Below, one piece after another: positions 17,471 through 26,485 of a stretch of 64,000 bases of DNA. A model generated the notes under the pieces. It ran no database searches. It was not told where the DNA came from and saw nothing but the letters and a program-made list of their open reading frames with translations. This DNA is from Mesorhizobium sp. Root552. GTDB taxonomy: Bacteria > Pseudomonadota > Alphaproteobacteria > Rhizobiales > Rhizobiaceae. The first letter of the stretch is position 1; each line of letters starts with the position of its first letter. Both the position numbers and the translations under genes were made by a program. The DNA lies in NCBI RefSeq assembly GCF_001427285.1, contig NZ_LMFV01000062.1:2656-66655 (forward strand), read 5' to 3'.

Positions 17471-17713
17471 TCACCCTGTTGGTCGGAACCATTTGACGAT
17501 CTTTGCGATGCTCTCGCCGAACATGGCGATGCCGACGGCGATGCCGAGAATGCCGACGATGATCCATTTGACGAATGCGGACACGGTGCTGATCGAGCGG
17601 ACCAGGCGAATGCCGTCATCGAGCGTCTTGACCTCGTCGGGGCGCAGGGCAAGCAGGAAGGCTTTCGTTTCCTCGGGCAGGTCCTCGAAGCGTTTCGGTG
17701 CCTGGTCAGTCAT
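17471..17713 (-). CDS. Small single-span membrane protein of the lysis cluster
   Basis: An 80-residue protein from the ATG at 17713 (MTDQAPKRFEDLPEETKAFL). A helical N-terminal part is followed by one membrane span (FVKWIIVGILGIAVGIAMFG) and a short basic tail. The start overlaps the stop of the holin-like gene by eight bases, and it is the last gene of the late operon. It could be a second holin, antiholin or spanin-like component, but no family is recognised. The 109 bases to its left, up to the helicase stop, hold no recognisable gene. Confidence 0.65.
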   Translation of the reverse strand: MTDQAPKRFEDLPEETKAFLLALRPDEVKTLDDGIRLVRSISTVSAFVKWIIVGILGIAVGIAMFGESIAKIVKWFRPTG

Positions 17714-18230
17714 CGGGATGCCTCCGCAATCCGGACATGATGCTCTTGGCGGTGTGGCCACCCATGTAGAGGCCAGTGAACACGCCGGTCAGGGTCATGA
17801 GGATGGTGAGATCGACGGCTTCGATTGCAGCGCCGAACGCTGCATTGGCGAGCGGGCGCAGGATCAGGGCGTAGAGCCAGACGAAGGCGAGCAGCCACAT
17901 CCATCCGGGCCGCCAGCCCCAGGTCCAGAGCGGGCCGCCCTTGTCGAGTTCGGCCCTCAGCGTCTCGTTCATCAGGCGCTGGCTTTCGACATGCTGAATG
18001 AGAATGTCGGCGGCTTCCGGCTCGGCGGCGACGATGGCGTCCTGCAGTTCATCTATCGGTAGGTTGGGCAATCTGTCAGGCGACACCCCAGCCTTTTCGG
18101 CGATGATGTCGATCACCTTGCCGGCGATCTCGCCGCCGGCAGCGCCGAGCCTGTCGCCAAGAATCTTCCTGATGACGGGGACGGCAAGATCGCCGGCCGC
18201 CGTGAGCAGGATGGATGCAAGCGTGCTCAT
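17706..18230 (-). CDS. 3TM-type holin-like protein
   Basis: A 174-residue protein matching the general form of 3TM-type phage holins: a long soluble helical N-terminal region (residues 1-95), then LWTWGWRPGWMWLLAFVWL and two more hydrophobic segments, ending in HTAKSIMSGLRRH. Holins permeabilise the inner membrane to release or activate the endolysin. It starts one base after the endolysin stop. The family assignment rests on the WRPGW motif and topology. Confidence 0.75.
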   Translation of the reverse strand: MSTLASILLTAAGDLAVPVIRKILGDRLGAAGGEIAGKVIDIIAEKAGVSPDRLPNLPIDELQDAIVAAEPEAADILIQHVESQRLMNETLRAELDKGGPLWTWGWRPGWMWLLAFVWLYALILRPLANAAFGAAIEAVDLTILMTLTGVFTGLYMGGHTAKSIMSGLRRHPDD

Positions 18231-18231
18231 G

Positions 18232-18993
18232 TCAGCCTCCGAACATGGATGCAGCGACCGCGACCAGCATCAGGACGATGATGGCAAGGATCGCGGCGGC
18301 GGGCAGGTCGCGCCTTCCGGCGCCGGGTGCGATGTCGATGGGTGCAGGCGCGGGCGTCGGTGTCGGCGGCGTCACTGGAACAGGTACGGGTTTCTGGTTG
18401 GCCGGCGACCGCGACGCGGCGGCATCATAGCCTGCGCCCGCCAGTGCCTTCTCGAACGCGCGCGCATGGTTGGCGATCAGCGCCGCGCGGTCGATGCCAT
18501 TCACGACCCGTCGCGCGTTCACGAAGTCCTTCTTCGTGCCGGAAACGTAGTCTGGTAGTTTCCTGCCGGTGAAGGTGCCGAGCATCATGCCGTCGATCAG
18601 GATCGTGGTCGCATGATCGATCCGGGCGGCCAGTGCCGGATTGCCGACGAGATCGACGCTCAGCCGCTTCGCCCAATCGGTATAGTTGCGCCGGCCGGTG
18701 ATCTGGACGAAGCCACGTCCCTTGAACCGAACCCCATCGCCCGGCTGCGTGTTGCCCAACGTCGCCCGCCCTTCATAGGCAGCGCCCGACGCGTATTCCT
18801 CCATGGTGCGGAAGCGGTCGCTTTCATGATAGGCAGTGGCGAGAATGTAGGCGGCCTGCGCCAGTTCGATGCGCTTTGCGTCGAGCCGCGCCAGGATTGC
18901 TTCCAGCCGATCCACCTGCGCTTGCGTGAGCGATGTGCCAAAGACGCCGGAATCACGACGCCGCAGCGCCGCGTAGAAACGCGAACGGTCCAT
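18232..18993 (-). CDS. GH19-type endolysin with a C-terminal membrane anchor
   Basis: A 253-residue chitinase-class glycosidase, expected to cut peptidoglycan glycan strands during lysis. The catalytic domain spans residues 1-175: ATAYHESDRFRTMEEYASG with the likely catalytic glutamates, GVRFKGRGFVQITGRRNY, and the helix IDHATTILIDGM. Unusually, a proline-rich linker (PVPVPVTPPTPTPAPAP) leads to one hydrophobic C-terminal span (AAAILAIIVLMLVAVAAS). The enzyme may thus be held in the membrane until it flips. The start at 18993 is supported by family length; an upstream frame adds unrelated residues. It comes directly after the head-closure gene, with no tail genes between. Confidence 0.88.
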   Translation of the reverse strand: MDRSRFYAALRRRDSGVFGTSLTQAQVDRLEAILARLDAKRIELAQAAYILATAYHESDRFRTMEEYASGAAYEGRATLGNTQPGDGVRFKGRGFVQITGRRNYTDWAKRLSVDLVGNPALAARIDHATTILIDGMMLGTFTGRKLPDYVSGTKKDFVNARRVVNGIDRAALIANHARAFEKALAGAGYDAAASRSPANQKPVPVPVTPPTPTPAPAPIDIAPGAGRRDLPAAAILAIIVLMLVAVAASMFGG

Positions 18994-19098
18994 GGTCTTT
19001 CTCCCTGTATGAGATGTTCCGGGCTGGGCGACGTCACCATTCACGGCCAGCGCTTCAACCGCGCAGACGGAGGAGATGTCGACGGGCAGTGCTGGCGA

Positions 19099-19446
19099 TC
19101 AGGTCGCCACGCCGGATTCGCACAGCATGGTGATGAAGCGACTGCGCCGCTCCATGTCGGCGGATGTGCGAATGTTGTAGATTGTGCCGGAGCGTGTCTC
19201 GATCAGCCGCCATGCGGCATTGATGGTTGCGGTCTCGGCATCGTAACGCACGATGATCAGGGCTGGCTGGACGCTTTGCAGGCGCGCGGCAATGACGGTC
19301 TCGCCACCCTTGGAGAGCAGGATGCAGGCGTTGCGCTCGAACTGGGGGACCCATTGACCGACAACACCACCATAGCCGTCATCGATTTCCTCGCGCTTTT
19401 CCAGGCTGACATGGTCACGCAGATCGTTGGCGGTGATCCTGGCCAT
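19099..19446 (-). CDS. Head closure / head-tail adaptor protein
   Basis: A 115-residue phage head-tail adaptor of the SPP1 gp16 / HK97 gp7 fold. It contains RDHVSLEKREEIDDGYGGVV near the start and WRLIETRSGTIYNI in the centre, typical of the family. The protein would close the portal channel after packaging and form the surface to which a tail docks. It starts one base into the connector stop (TGATG). It is the last structural gene seen; the tail terminator, tube, tape measure and fibre genes that usually follow are absent. Confidence 0.85.
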   Translation of the reverse strand: MARITANDLRDHVSLEKREEIDDGYGGVVGQWVPQFERNACILLSKGGETVIAARLQSVQPALIIVRYDAETATINAAWRLIETRSGTIYNIRTSADMERRSRFITMLCESGVAT

Positions 19447-20015
19447 CAGAGCGGACTTTTTCGGTAGGGCGCGATCAGCGCGTGAACGGTGCGCTCGATG
19501 GCGCTGTCGATTTCGGTGTCAGCGCCATCGAACAGGCGCTGGACGATCAGCAGGATGGCCTGCCGGATGGGCTCAGGCACGTCGGCCGCCGCGCCATAGC
19601 CGGCGGTGAAGGTGACGGAGACGGCGTCAGTGCGACGGAAGCTGGCCGGCCAGGATTGCCCCGGCCGCAGGGCGACATGGGCACCGCGCGCGTCGGCAAA
19701 CAGATCGTAGAGGCCGGGATCCAGCACCTGCTGCACATTGCCGGCGTCGAAATAGCTGACGCTGACGATGGCGATCACCGGCGAGACCGGCAGAGGCAGG
19801 CGATCGGCAAAGCGGCCAAACTCCTGCTGCCAGGTCTGTGTGATCAGCGCCCGACCGAGAAGACCGGCATAGCCGTCAAGCCATGCGGTCGCCGCCTTGA
19901 TCTGGGCGGTGATCAGATCGTCCTGGTCGTCGTGTTCGACACGCAGATGGGCTTTAGCCTCGCTGAGCGACACCGGCATGTTGGCCGGGGCGACGGTGCG
20001 AACGGGTGCGAGCAC
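19446..20015 (-). CDS. Head-tail connector protein, phiE125 gp8 / gp6-like
   Basis: A 189-residue connector. The opening PVSLSEAKAHLRVEHDDQDD is the standard signature of gp6-like adaptor proteins, followed by the helix QIKAATAWLDGYAGLLGRAL and the typical SVTFTAGYG near residue 150. It forms the ring beneath the portal. It is coupled to the head closure gene and separated by 73 bases from the gene before it. Confidence 0.9.
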   Translation of the reverse strand: MLAPVRTVAPANMPVSLSEAKAHLRVEHDDQDDLITAQIKAATAWLDGYAGLLGRALITQTWQQEFGRFADRLPLPVSPVIAIVSVSYFDAGNVQQVLDPGLYDLFADARGAHVALRPGQSWPASFRRTDAVSVTFTAGYGAAADVPEPIRQAILLIVQRLFDGADTEIDSAIERTVHALIAPYRKSPL

Positions 20016-20088
20016 GTTTTGAGGTCCGTATAAGAAAGAGAAACGACCAGCCGTTCAGGCGAGTGATGGGCCGATCGCTTCAATGATG

Positions 20089-20475
20089 TCAGGACACCGG
20101 CGCGTCGTGGGGATGGCCGAGCGCAAAGACCGCACCGGCGGCAATGGACGTGCCGGAGGTCTTGGTGATGACGGCGCGGATATAGCGCTTCGTGCCCTTG
20201 TAGCCCTGCTTGTAGACCGTGTTGGCCGCAAGCTCTGCCGGCAGAGATCCAAGCAGATCGCCGGCCGCCACATCGGTAAAATCGCCATCGTTGGTCGTGT
20301 TGCTCTCCTGGATGGCAATAACGAAGAGGCCGTCACCGGCAATCGCGCCGGTATTGATGATCAGGGTCGCGGAGTTGAAGCCTTGCAGATCGGCATGGCT
20401 GCCCTTGGTGGTGGCCGTGACCACAGCAGGAACCAGCGATGCAACGAGGCCGAGGCCGGAGATACCGTCTTTCAT
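20089..20475 (-). CDS. Unknown head-module protein
   Basis: A 128-residue protein that starts MKDGISGLGLVASLVPAVVT. The sequence is beta-rich with small residues (FNSATLIINTGAIAGDG; ESNTTNDGDFTDV; KRYIRAVITKTSGTSIAAG). Position immediately after the major capsid gene and the beta-rich composition suggest a head decoration or minor capsid protein; similar genes occur in this slot in rhizobial prophages. No motif proves it. Confidence 0.6.
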   Translation of the reverse strand: MKDGISGLGLVASLVPAVVTATTKGSHADLQGFNSATLIINTGAIAGDGLFVIAIQESNTTNDGDFTDVAAGDLLGSLPAELAANTVYKQGYKGTKRYIRAVITKTSGTSIAAGAVFALGHPHDAPVS

Positions 20476-20543
20476 GACAGAAGTCCTTTCGATGAATGGG
20501 AATGGTGAAGAGACGGGCTGCCGAAGCCACCCGTCTTGATGGA

Positions 20544-21818
20544 TCAGGTGCTGATCTTCAGGAGCTTGAGGGCTTCAAAGTTGACGATGCCGCCGCCGAC
20601 ACGCTTGGTGGTGTAGAACAGCACGTTCGGCTTGGAGGTGAACGGATCACGCAGCACCCGGATGCCGATGCGGTCGACGATCAGGTAGGAGCGGCTGAAG
20701 TCACCGAAGGCGACCGGGAACTTGTCGCCCTCGACCGCCGGCATGTTGTCGTCGGTGTGAACCGGCTTGCCGAGGATGGTGGCGACTTCCGCTGCTCCCG
20801 ACGGCGGCGCCCAGATGTAAGCCCCGTCCGCGTCCTTGAACTTGCGCACGGTGTTCATGGTCGCATCCGACATCAACCACGCAGCCCCGTTCCGGTAGCC
20901 GGACTTGAGCGCATAGTAGAGGTCGATCAGGCAATCGGCCGGGCTGACCGAAGCGGTCGCAGCCAGGAAGCCGTCTGCCTTGCCGGAGGCGACGAAGCCG
21001 ATCTTGCCCCAAGCATGGGAGGCGTTCGCCACCTTGTCGTAGGCGAGAATGCCGCGTGGCTTGTTAATGCCATCGCCATTGGCAAAGGCAGCACCTTCCT
21101 GCTCGGCGAACTCGATCGACACTTCATCGGCCAGCCAGGCCGCCAGATCGATGCGGGCATCGTCGAGCGAGGTTTGTGTCGCGCCCGGCATGGCGTAAAT
21201 CTCACCGGTATTGATGGCGATCTCGCGCAGCGTCGGCGTATTCGTGCCAGATCGGCTATCTTCCTCACCGACCCAACCGGAAGTCGCGCCACCCATATTG
21301 ACCAGCTTCTTATAGGTGCTGGTCGAGATGGAGATGGTGCGGGCTAGCGAGCGGATCGTCGACACCGTGCCGAGCACGCGGTCGATGCCGGCTTCGGTTT
21401 CTTCCGGGACGAGATAGCCGCCATCGGGATCGGACTGCGTGGTCAGCTTGGCCCTGACCTCCAGATCACGCAGGCCGGCATCGACACCGCGCCGGAAGAA
21501 GCGGTCGAAGGCTTGCGCATGTTCGGCCTTGTCCGGATCGATCGTCCTGCCAACACCGCCGACCTTGACCGCCGCCAGCATGGCATTGGTCTCGTCGAGC
21601 GCCTTTTGTAGGGTGGTGATCTCGGCATTGATGCGATCGACCTTTTCGGTCTGGACGACATCGGCCATGCCGGCCCTGATGTCGGCCAGCTCCTTGTCGC
21701 GCTCGAGTTTGAAGTCCTCAAAAGTCTTCTGCAACTCGGCGAGGATCTTTGTAGCGCTGCCGGAATCAGCGCGAACGGCAACGATCCCGCGCGCAGGCGG
21801 GGTGAGTTCGATACCCAT
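20544..21818 (-). CDS. HK97-family major capsid protein
   Basis: A 424-residue capsid precursor. Residues about 20-75 form the coiled-coil delta (scaffold) domain (LQKTFEDFKLERDKELADI); the protease presumably removes this at a site near residues 105-125. The mature part begins around LTTQSDPDGGYLVPEE, a common feature of the family, followed by the axial domain and the C-terminal strand (NFEALKLLKIST). It makes the icosahedral shell. The protease gene lies 11 bases upstream in the operon. Confidence 0.93.
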   Translation of the reverse strand: MGIELTPPARGIVAVRADSGSATKILAELQKTFEDFKLERDKELADIRAGMADVVQTEKVDRINAEITTLQKALDETNAMLAAVKVGGVGRTIDPDKAEHAQAFDRFFRRGVDAGLRDLEVRAKLTTQSDPDGGYLVPEETEAGIDRVLGTVSTIRSLARTISISTSTYKKLVNMGGATSGWVGEEDSRSGTNTPTLREIAINTGEIYAMPGATQTSLDDARIDLAAWLADEVSIEFAEQEGAAFANGDGINKPRGILAYDKVANASHAWGKIGFVASGKADGFLAATASVSPADCLIDLYYALKSGYRNGAAWLMSDATMNTVRKFKDADGAYIWAPPSGAAEVATILGKPVHTDDNMPAVEGDKFPVAFGDFSRSYLIVDRIGIRVLRDPFTSKPNVLFYTTKRVGGGIVNFEALKLLKIST

Positions 21819-21829
21819 GACGGGATCTC

Positions 21830-22681
21830 CTATGATCTGATGGTGTCGATCAGCCGCTGGATGGCGGCTGCATGGGAGCCAGCGTCGTGCATGGCGGTTT
21901 CGGCAGCGTCGTGCATGCCGGCAATCTGGTTGAACATCTTGCGCCGCTCCGTGCGCGAGATGCCCTGTTGCGCCAACGCCGCATCGATGCGGCGCTTGGC
22001 ATGGATTTCGGGGCGGACCTGCGCGGACGCATTGGTCTCTGCATGGATTTGGGCATCGTCGACGACATCGGCAAAGCCGTATTCGACAGTCTGTGCCGCC
22101 GCCATGAACGTCTCCGCGTCCATCAGCTGCTCGATATCGGCGCGCTTCATGCCGGTGCGGGCCTCATAGATGTCGGCGAGCGCCGCATCGAACTGGTCGA
22201 ACAGGGTGGCGGCCTCGCGCATGTCATGGCGGTTGCCGATCACCATGCCCCAGGCATTGTGCACCATCATGAAGGAGCCGAGCCCCATGCGGATGTCGTC
22301 ACCGGCCATGGCAATGATCGAGGCAGCGGAAGCCGCCCAGCCCAGCACCTCGACCGTGACCTTCGCCGGATGGGCGCACAGCAGATTGTAGATCGCGATT
22401 CCCTCGAACATGTCGCCGCCCGGCGAGTTGATGCGCACGATGATGTCCTTGTTCCCGATCGAGCGCAGTGCGGCCGAGATGCGGTTGGCCGTGACGCCGC
22501 TTCCGGTCCAAAAATCCTCGCCGATGACGTCGAGGATGGAAATGGTGGTGTCGGCATCAGCACCGGGCACCGCGGCAAGCGGATGCTCGGCCCATTTCGT
22601 CAGCACGTCGGAGGGTGCGTCCCACTGGTAATTGCGCGGACGCGCAAAGACCTGCGCCTCGGGCAGTTTGCGAAGGCTCAT
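21830..22681 (-). CDS. ClpP-like head maturation protease
   Basis: A 283-residue S14/ClpP-type protease that trims the capsid delta domain. RINSPGGDMFEGIAIYN is the oxyanion region; the nucleophile is probably Ser118 in GWAASAASIIAMAGD and the general base His141 in MMVHNAWG. A C-terminal helical extension (about 205-283) resembles an internal scaffold. Its ATG overlaps the portal stop by four bases, so portal, protease and capsid are made from one coupled message. Confidence 0.92.
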   Translation of the reverse strand: MSLRKLPEAQVFARPRNYQWDAPSDVLTKWAEHPLAAVPGADADTTISILDVIGEDFWTGSGVTANRISAALRSIGNKDIIVRINSPGGDMFEGIAIYNLLCAHPAKVTVEVLGWAASAASIIAMAGDDIRMGLGSFMMVHNAWGMVIGNRHDMREAATLFDQFDAALADIYEARTGMKRADIEQLMDAETFMAAAQTVEYGFADVVDDAQIHAETNASAQVRPEIHAKRRIDAALAQQGISRTERRKMFNQIAGMHDAAETAMHDAGSHAAAIQRLIDTIRS

Positions 22682-23976
22682 GTGTCAGTGTCCTTTTCCA
22701 TGGGCGGTCGATCATTGTCGCCATTGCCGTCCGCCGGCGTTCCCGCCGTGTTGGGCGGCGGATAAAAGACATCGCCGCCGTCGCGCGGGTTCTGGTCTTC
22801 GAGCGCGCGGATTTCGTTGGGGCTGTAGACGCCCCATTGCAAGCCTTTGACGTAAGCTTCCCAACGGGCCTTGATGTCGCCCTTGACGAGCGCCGCCCGG
22901 TTGAAGCGGGCATAGAGATTGTCGTCGCGCGTTCCCTCTGGCCCGATCAGGTCGCGGTTGATCGCCTCTTCCCACATGGTCAGATGGTCTTCGAGTGTAT
23001 AGGCGACGAAGCCGATCGACTGCTGCTCGATGCCGGTGCCCCAGGACGTGCTCTTTTCCGTGTCGCCGATCATGTGCGGCGGCACCCCGAAGAACATGGC
23101 GATGTCGGTGCGGCTGAACTTTCTGGCCTCCAGCCACTGCGCATCCTCGGCCGTCATGGCGATGCGGGCATAGTCCATGCCCTCTTCGAGGATCAGGTTC
23201 TTTCCCTCCTGCTCGCCGCCGGAGCGGAACTCCTCGAGCCCGGCCTTGAGATGGGCGACGGCTTCCGGGCCGAGCTTGTTCGGATGCTTCAGCACCCCGC
23301 TGACGCGGGCGCCATTGCGGAAGGTGGCGGCGCCATGATCCTCCATGGCCAGCGACAGGCCGATGGTTTCACGAGCGTAGCCGATGGCCGACACGCCATG
23401 GACACCGTCGAGCGTCAGCCCAACCAGATGGAACACTTCCGTCTGAGCAAGCTGGATGCGCCGCCCGTCCTGGCGCGTATAAAAATATTCCAGCGCAAGA
23501 TCGTCGGTCTGCTTCACCTCGACCCGATCGGGATGCAGCGGGATCAGTTCCTGCATATTCCCGCGCGAGCGCACGATCATGGCATAGGCATTGCCGCGCA
23601 AAAGCAGATGCGCCTGCAGCATGCGCCGAAACTGCGATGGCGTCTGCCAGCGGTTCGGCCGTCGTCGCAGCACCTTCCAGATCGGCGTGTCGGACGCATC
23701 CTGCCGGGTGCGCTCATCCACCCGGCGCTTGATGTGCAAGGGCAGCGTCGCCACAGCGCCCGAGATGATGCGCACGCAGGCATAGACAGCCGCCACCCGC
23801 ATGGCGCTGTTCGGCGTCACCGTGGTTCCCGATGCCGTCACCGCTCCGGACCGCAGCGCCTCTTCCAGCTGCTGGCTGGTCGCAATGACCAGGCCACCGC
23901 CGGCATCATGGAACGACGCACGCGGAGATGCGGCCGGCGGTTTTGCGCCGCCGAACCAGTTCGACCAGAATGCCAT
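22678..23976 (-). CDS. HK97-family phage portal protein
   Basis: A 432-residue portal protein forming the dodecameric DNA gate at one capsid vertex. Family features are VYACVRIISGAVATLPLHI near residue 50, HLLLRGNAYAMIVR, and GVPPHMIGDTEKSTSWGTG with ALEDQNPRDGGD near the C-terminus. The order terminase, portal, protease, capsid is the standard HK97 arrangement. The start codon lies 20 bases after the terminase stop. Confidence 0.94.
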   Translation of the reverse strand: MAFWSNWFGGAKPPAASPRASFHDAGGGLVIATSQQLEEALRSGAVTASGTTVTPNSAMRVAAVYACVRIISGAVATLPLHIKRRVDERTRQDASDTPIWKVLRRRPNRWQTPSQFRRMLQAHLLLRGNAYAMIVRSRGNMQELIPLHPDRVEVKQTDDLALEYFYTRQDGRRIQLAQTEVFHLVGLTLDGVHGVSAIGYARETIGLSLAMEDHGAATFRNGARVSGVLKHPNKLGPEAVAHLKAGLEEFRSGGEQEGKNLILEEGMDYARIAMTAEDAQWLEARKFSRTDIAMFFGVPPHMIGDTEKSTSWGTGIEQQSIGFVAYTLEDHLTMWEEAINRDLIGPEGTRDDNLYARFNRAALVKGDIKARWEAYVKGLQWGVYSPNEIRALEDQNPRDGGDVFYPPPNTAGTPADGNGDNDRPPMEKDTDT

Positions 23977-23996
23977 TGGGTTCTTTCGTCAGCACT

Positions 23997-25784
23997 TTAC
24001 AGCATCAGGATGCCGCGGGTCTCATAGACCGAGCGGCCGGCATTGACGTCGCGGGCCAGCGCCCGCCCGAGAGCGTTGCAGATGGCGACAATGCCGTCGA
24101 TGCGCTCTCTGGAGCGTTCCTTGTCCGGCTTGATGTTGCCGGCCGGATCATGGCGCACGGCAACATTGGAGGCGTTCCATCGCAGCACGGGATGGCCGCC
24201 ATGCCAGAGCGAGCGTGACACCGAAAGCCGCTCCAGCTCCGCCGTGGGCGCCGCCATGGACAAAAACCCTTGTCCGAACTGCACCAGGTTCAAGCCTTCA
24301 TCCTGCAGATGCTGGACGATCTCGCCGGCAAAGGTGCGATCATAGGACAGCTCCCGCAGATCATGGCGTGAGGCCAGCTCCAGTATCTCGGCCTCGATGA
24401 AGGCAAAGTCGGTGGCATTGCCGGGTGTCGCGGTCAGGAATCCCTGATCACTCCAGACGTCATAGGGCACGCGGTCGCGCCGCACACGGCGGACTATATC
24501 GTCCTCGGGAATCCAGAACCGGCAGGTGACGATCCATTTGTCGGCAAGCTTTCCAAGCGCTTCATCCAGTGTCGGCGGGAAGACCAGCACGAAGGCCGAC
24601 AGATCGTTGACGCGGGCAAGATCGAGCCCGCCATAGCATTCACGCCCCAGCAGCTTGCCTTCCAGTTCCTCCAGTTCGTGTTTGACGATGCGCCAGTCGG
24701 TGGCAGCTGGCAGTCCGCCTTCCTCCCACACGCTCATGTCGAGCCAGCGGGTGACCTGCTCGGTCCATTCGTTGAGGCGCAGCCGGCGGATCGCATTCTG
24801 CTGCGCCGGCATTTCCCTAGCCTCGTCGATCTGCCGCTTCAGGTCATCCAGCTTTACCGTCACGCCAAGGCTCGGATTGGCCTTCACCCAGACCTTTTCG
24901 TCGGTCCAGTCGTCGCCCTCATCGATGGTGGCGATATAGGCAAACCAGCTGTCTGACGACTCCGTTGGCAGTGTTCCCTCCAGCGCCTTCACCGAGAACT
25001 CGTGATGCTGGCGGCAGACCGAATGGCGATCATAGCCGGCCGTCGTGATCTCGAAGATCAGCGGCTGGCGCCGCGCACCGGTGGCGGTGTTCAGCTTCTG
25101 GATAATCTCGGGACCGGGATGTTCATGGACCTCGTCGACGGCGGCGAAGTGAATGTTGAGCCCGTCCATCTTGGTGGCGTCGGCCGACAGTGGCCGGAAC
25201 CAGGACGAGGTCGGCAGCACCGCCAGATTGTTCACCGTGCGGGTGATCCGCGCCTGCAGGGCCGAGCTTGCCGCCACCATGCGCTCGGCCTCGCCAAAGA
25301 CGATCCTTGCCTGATCGCGGGTCGTTGCCGCCGAATAGACATGGGCGCCAGGCTCGCCATCGGCGATCAGTGCATAGAGAGCAGTGCCAGCCAACAGCAC
25401 CGACTTGCCGTTCTTCCTCGCCACCTCGACATAGGCCGTGCGGAAACGGCGCAATCCATGTTGGCCCGAACGGGTCTTCCGCTTCCAGCCATAAAGCGAG
25501 CCAACGACGAATTGCTGCCAGTCCTGCAGCACGAAGGGCTCGCCGGCCCATTCACCGGTCGAATGACGCAAGTGGCCGAAGAAGTCGATGGCATGCCGCG
25601 CCGCAGCGCCATCCCATACCAGGCCGCGTTGTCCGCCGGATTTGAGATCGGCGAGATGGCGTTCGCAGGCCAGCTTCACCAGGCGACCGGCGACGATCCT
25701 GCCGCTGACGACACCGCGTGCATAAGCTGTGACCGGGCAGGATGACGCTTTCCTGACCGAGCCGGATTTACGCTTTTCGGCCAC
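23997..25784 (-). CDS. Phage terminase large subunit
   Basis: A 595-residue packaging motor. The ATPase half has the variant Walker A VARKNGKSVLLAG (residues about 121-133) and a Walker B AAVDEVHEH near 215-222. The nuclease half contains YGGLDLARVNDLSAFV around 395 and further acidic residues (SYDRTFAG, then ERSRERIDGIVA). It cuts concatemers and pumps DNA into the head. It overlaps the small-subunit gene by 17 bases. Confidence 0.94.
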   Translation of the reverse strand: MAEKRKSGSVRKASSCPVTAYARGVVSGRIVAGRLVKLACERHLADLKSGGQRGLVWDGAAARHAIDFFGHLRHSTGEWAGEPFVLQDWQQFVVGSLYGWKRKTRSGQHGLRRFRTAYVEVARKNGKSVLLAGTALYALIADGEPGAHVYSAATTRDQARIVFGEAERMVAASSALQARITRTVNNLAVLPTSSWFRPLSADATKMDGLNIHFAAVDEVHEHPGPEIIQKLNTATGARRQPLIFEITTAGYDRHSVCRQHHEFSVKALEGTLPTESSDSWFAYIATIDEGDDWTDEKVWVKANPSLGVTVKLDDLKRQIDEAREMPAQQNAIRRLRLNEWTEQVTRWLDMSVWEEGGLPAATDWRIVKHELEELEGKLLGRECYGGLDLARVNDLSAFVLVFPPTLDEALGKLADKWIVTCRFWIPEDDIVRRVRRDRVPYDVWSDQGFLTATPGNATDFAFIEAEILELASRHDLRELSYDRTFAGEIVQHLQDEGLNLVQFGQGFLSMAAPTAELERLSVSRSLWHGGHPVLRWNASNVAVRHDPAGNIKPDKERSRERIDGIVAICNALGRALARDVNAGRSVYETRGILML

Positions 25785-26238
25785 GGGTCAAAAAGTCCTC
25801 GAAGGGGTCGGTGGTCTCGGCAGGCTCTGCCATGCGGATGCGCGAGCGGCTGGAGGGTGTGAGCCCGAACTCGCTTTCGATCTGTGCCATCTGCGCCAGG
25901 CACTTGTTGGCAACCGCCAGGAACGGGTTCTGGATGATGTTGTCGTTCGCCGTCTTCACCACATGGCCGCGGCGTTTGACTTCCTGCTCGGCTTCCAGCC
26001 AGCGTCGCCAGATCACCACGTACCGGGCCAGCGCATGCGTATCGAGCTCGGTCATCACGCCATGGCGGGCCAGCAGCTCGGCCATCTCGGAGAACTTTTT
26101 CCGGGCGTCCTCATCAAGATGATCGGGCGGCGCAGGAACTGCCACCACCGGTTTCGGCTCGGCCTTGTTCAAACGGTGCGGACGGGCCGTGCCCTTCACC
26201 AACTTCAGATGCGTTGGCAGCGGCTTGCGGCCGGCCAT
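25768..26238 (-). CDS. Phage terminase small subunit, P27 family
   Basis: A 156-residue P27-type small terminase. The N-terminal MAGRKPLPTHLKLVKGTAR is the classic opening of the family and fixes the ATG at 26238. It is followed by HLDEDARKKFSEMAELL and a C-terminal LAQMAQIESEFGLTPSSRSR block, also characteristic. It recognises the packaging start on element DNA and delivers it to the large subunit. The pac or cos sequence was not identified. Confidence 0.92.
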   Translation of the reverse strand: MAGRKPLPTHLKLVKGTARPHRLNKAEPKPVVAVPAPPDHLDEDARKKFSEMAELLARHGVMTELDTHALARYVVIWRRWLEAEQEVKRRGHVVKTANDNIIQNPFLAVANKCLAQMAQIESEFGLTPSSRSRIRMAEPAETTDPFEDFLTRGRKA

Positions 26239-26254
26239 GTCAAAACTCCATGCA

Positions 26255-26485
26255 TTATCCAGTGCCGTCACCGCGAAGGCGTACCGCCTCGAACAACCTG
26301 CGCAGACAGTAACTGCGTGCGATCGACACCACGGTGAAAATCGCGCCCATCGCCATGTTCTCGGCCAGCGTGGTCGATAACCCGAACAGTGGGAACACCA
26401 GGATCTGGGTGATGACGGCGATGCCATAGCCGATGGCGACATTGGTGAGCGATTCCACCAGCGACATGGTGCGCGACTGCTTCAT
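26255..26485 (-). CDS. DUF7220-type small membrane protein
   Basis: A 76-residue protein, MKQSRTMSLVESLTNVAIGY at the start, with two hydrophobic stretches (GYGIAVITQILVFPLFG and MAMGAIFTVVSIA) and a basic SYCLRRLFEAVRLR tail. I recognise this as the DUF7220 family, which sits beside terminase genes in many alphaproteobacterial prophages. Its role is unknown. The ATG overlaps the methyltransferase stop (ATGA). Confidence 0.82.
   Translation of the reverse strand: MKQSRTMSLVESLTNVAIGYGIAVITQILVFPLFGLSTTLAENMAMGAIFTVVSIARSYCLRRLFEAVRLRGDGTG

Noticed and set aside
17409..18062. 217-codon plus-strand frame opposite the lysis genes
   Set aside because: Antisense of the holin-like and small membrane protein genes; no domain or ribosome site.
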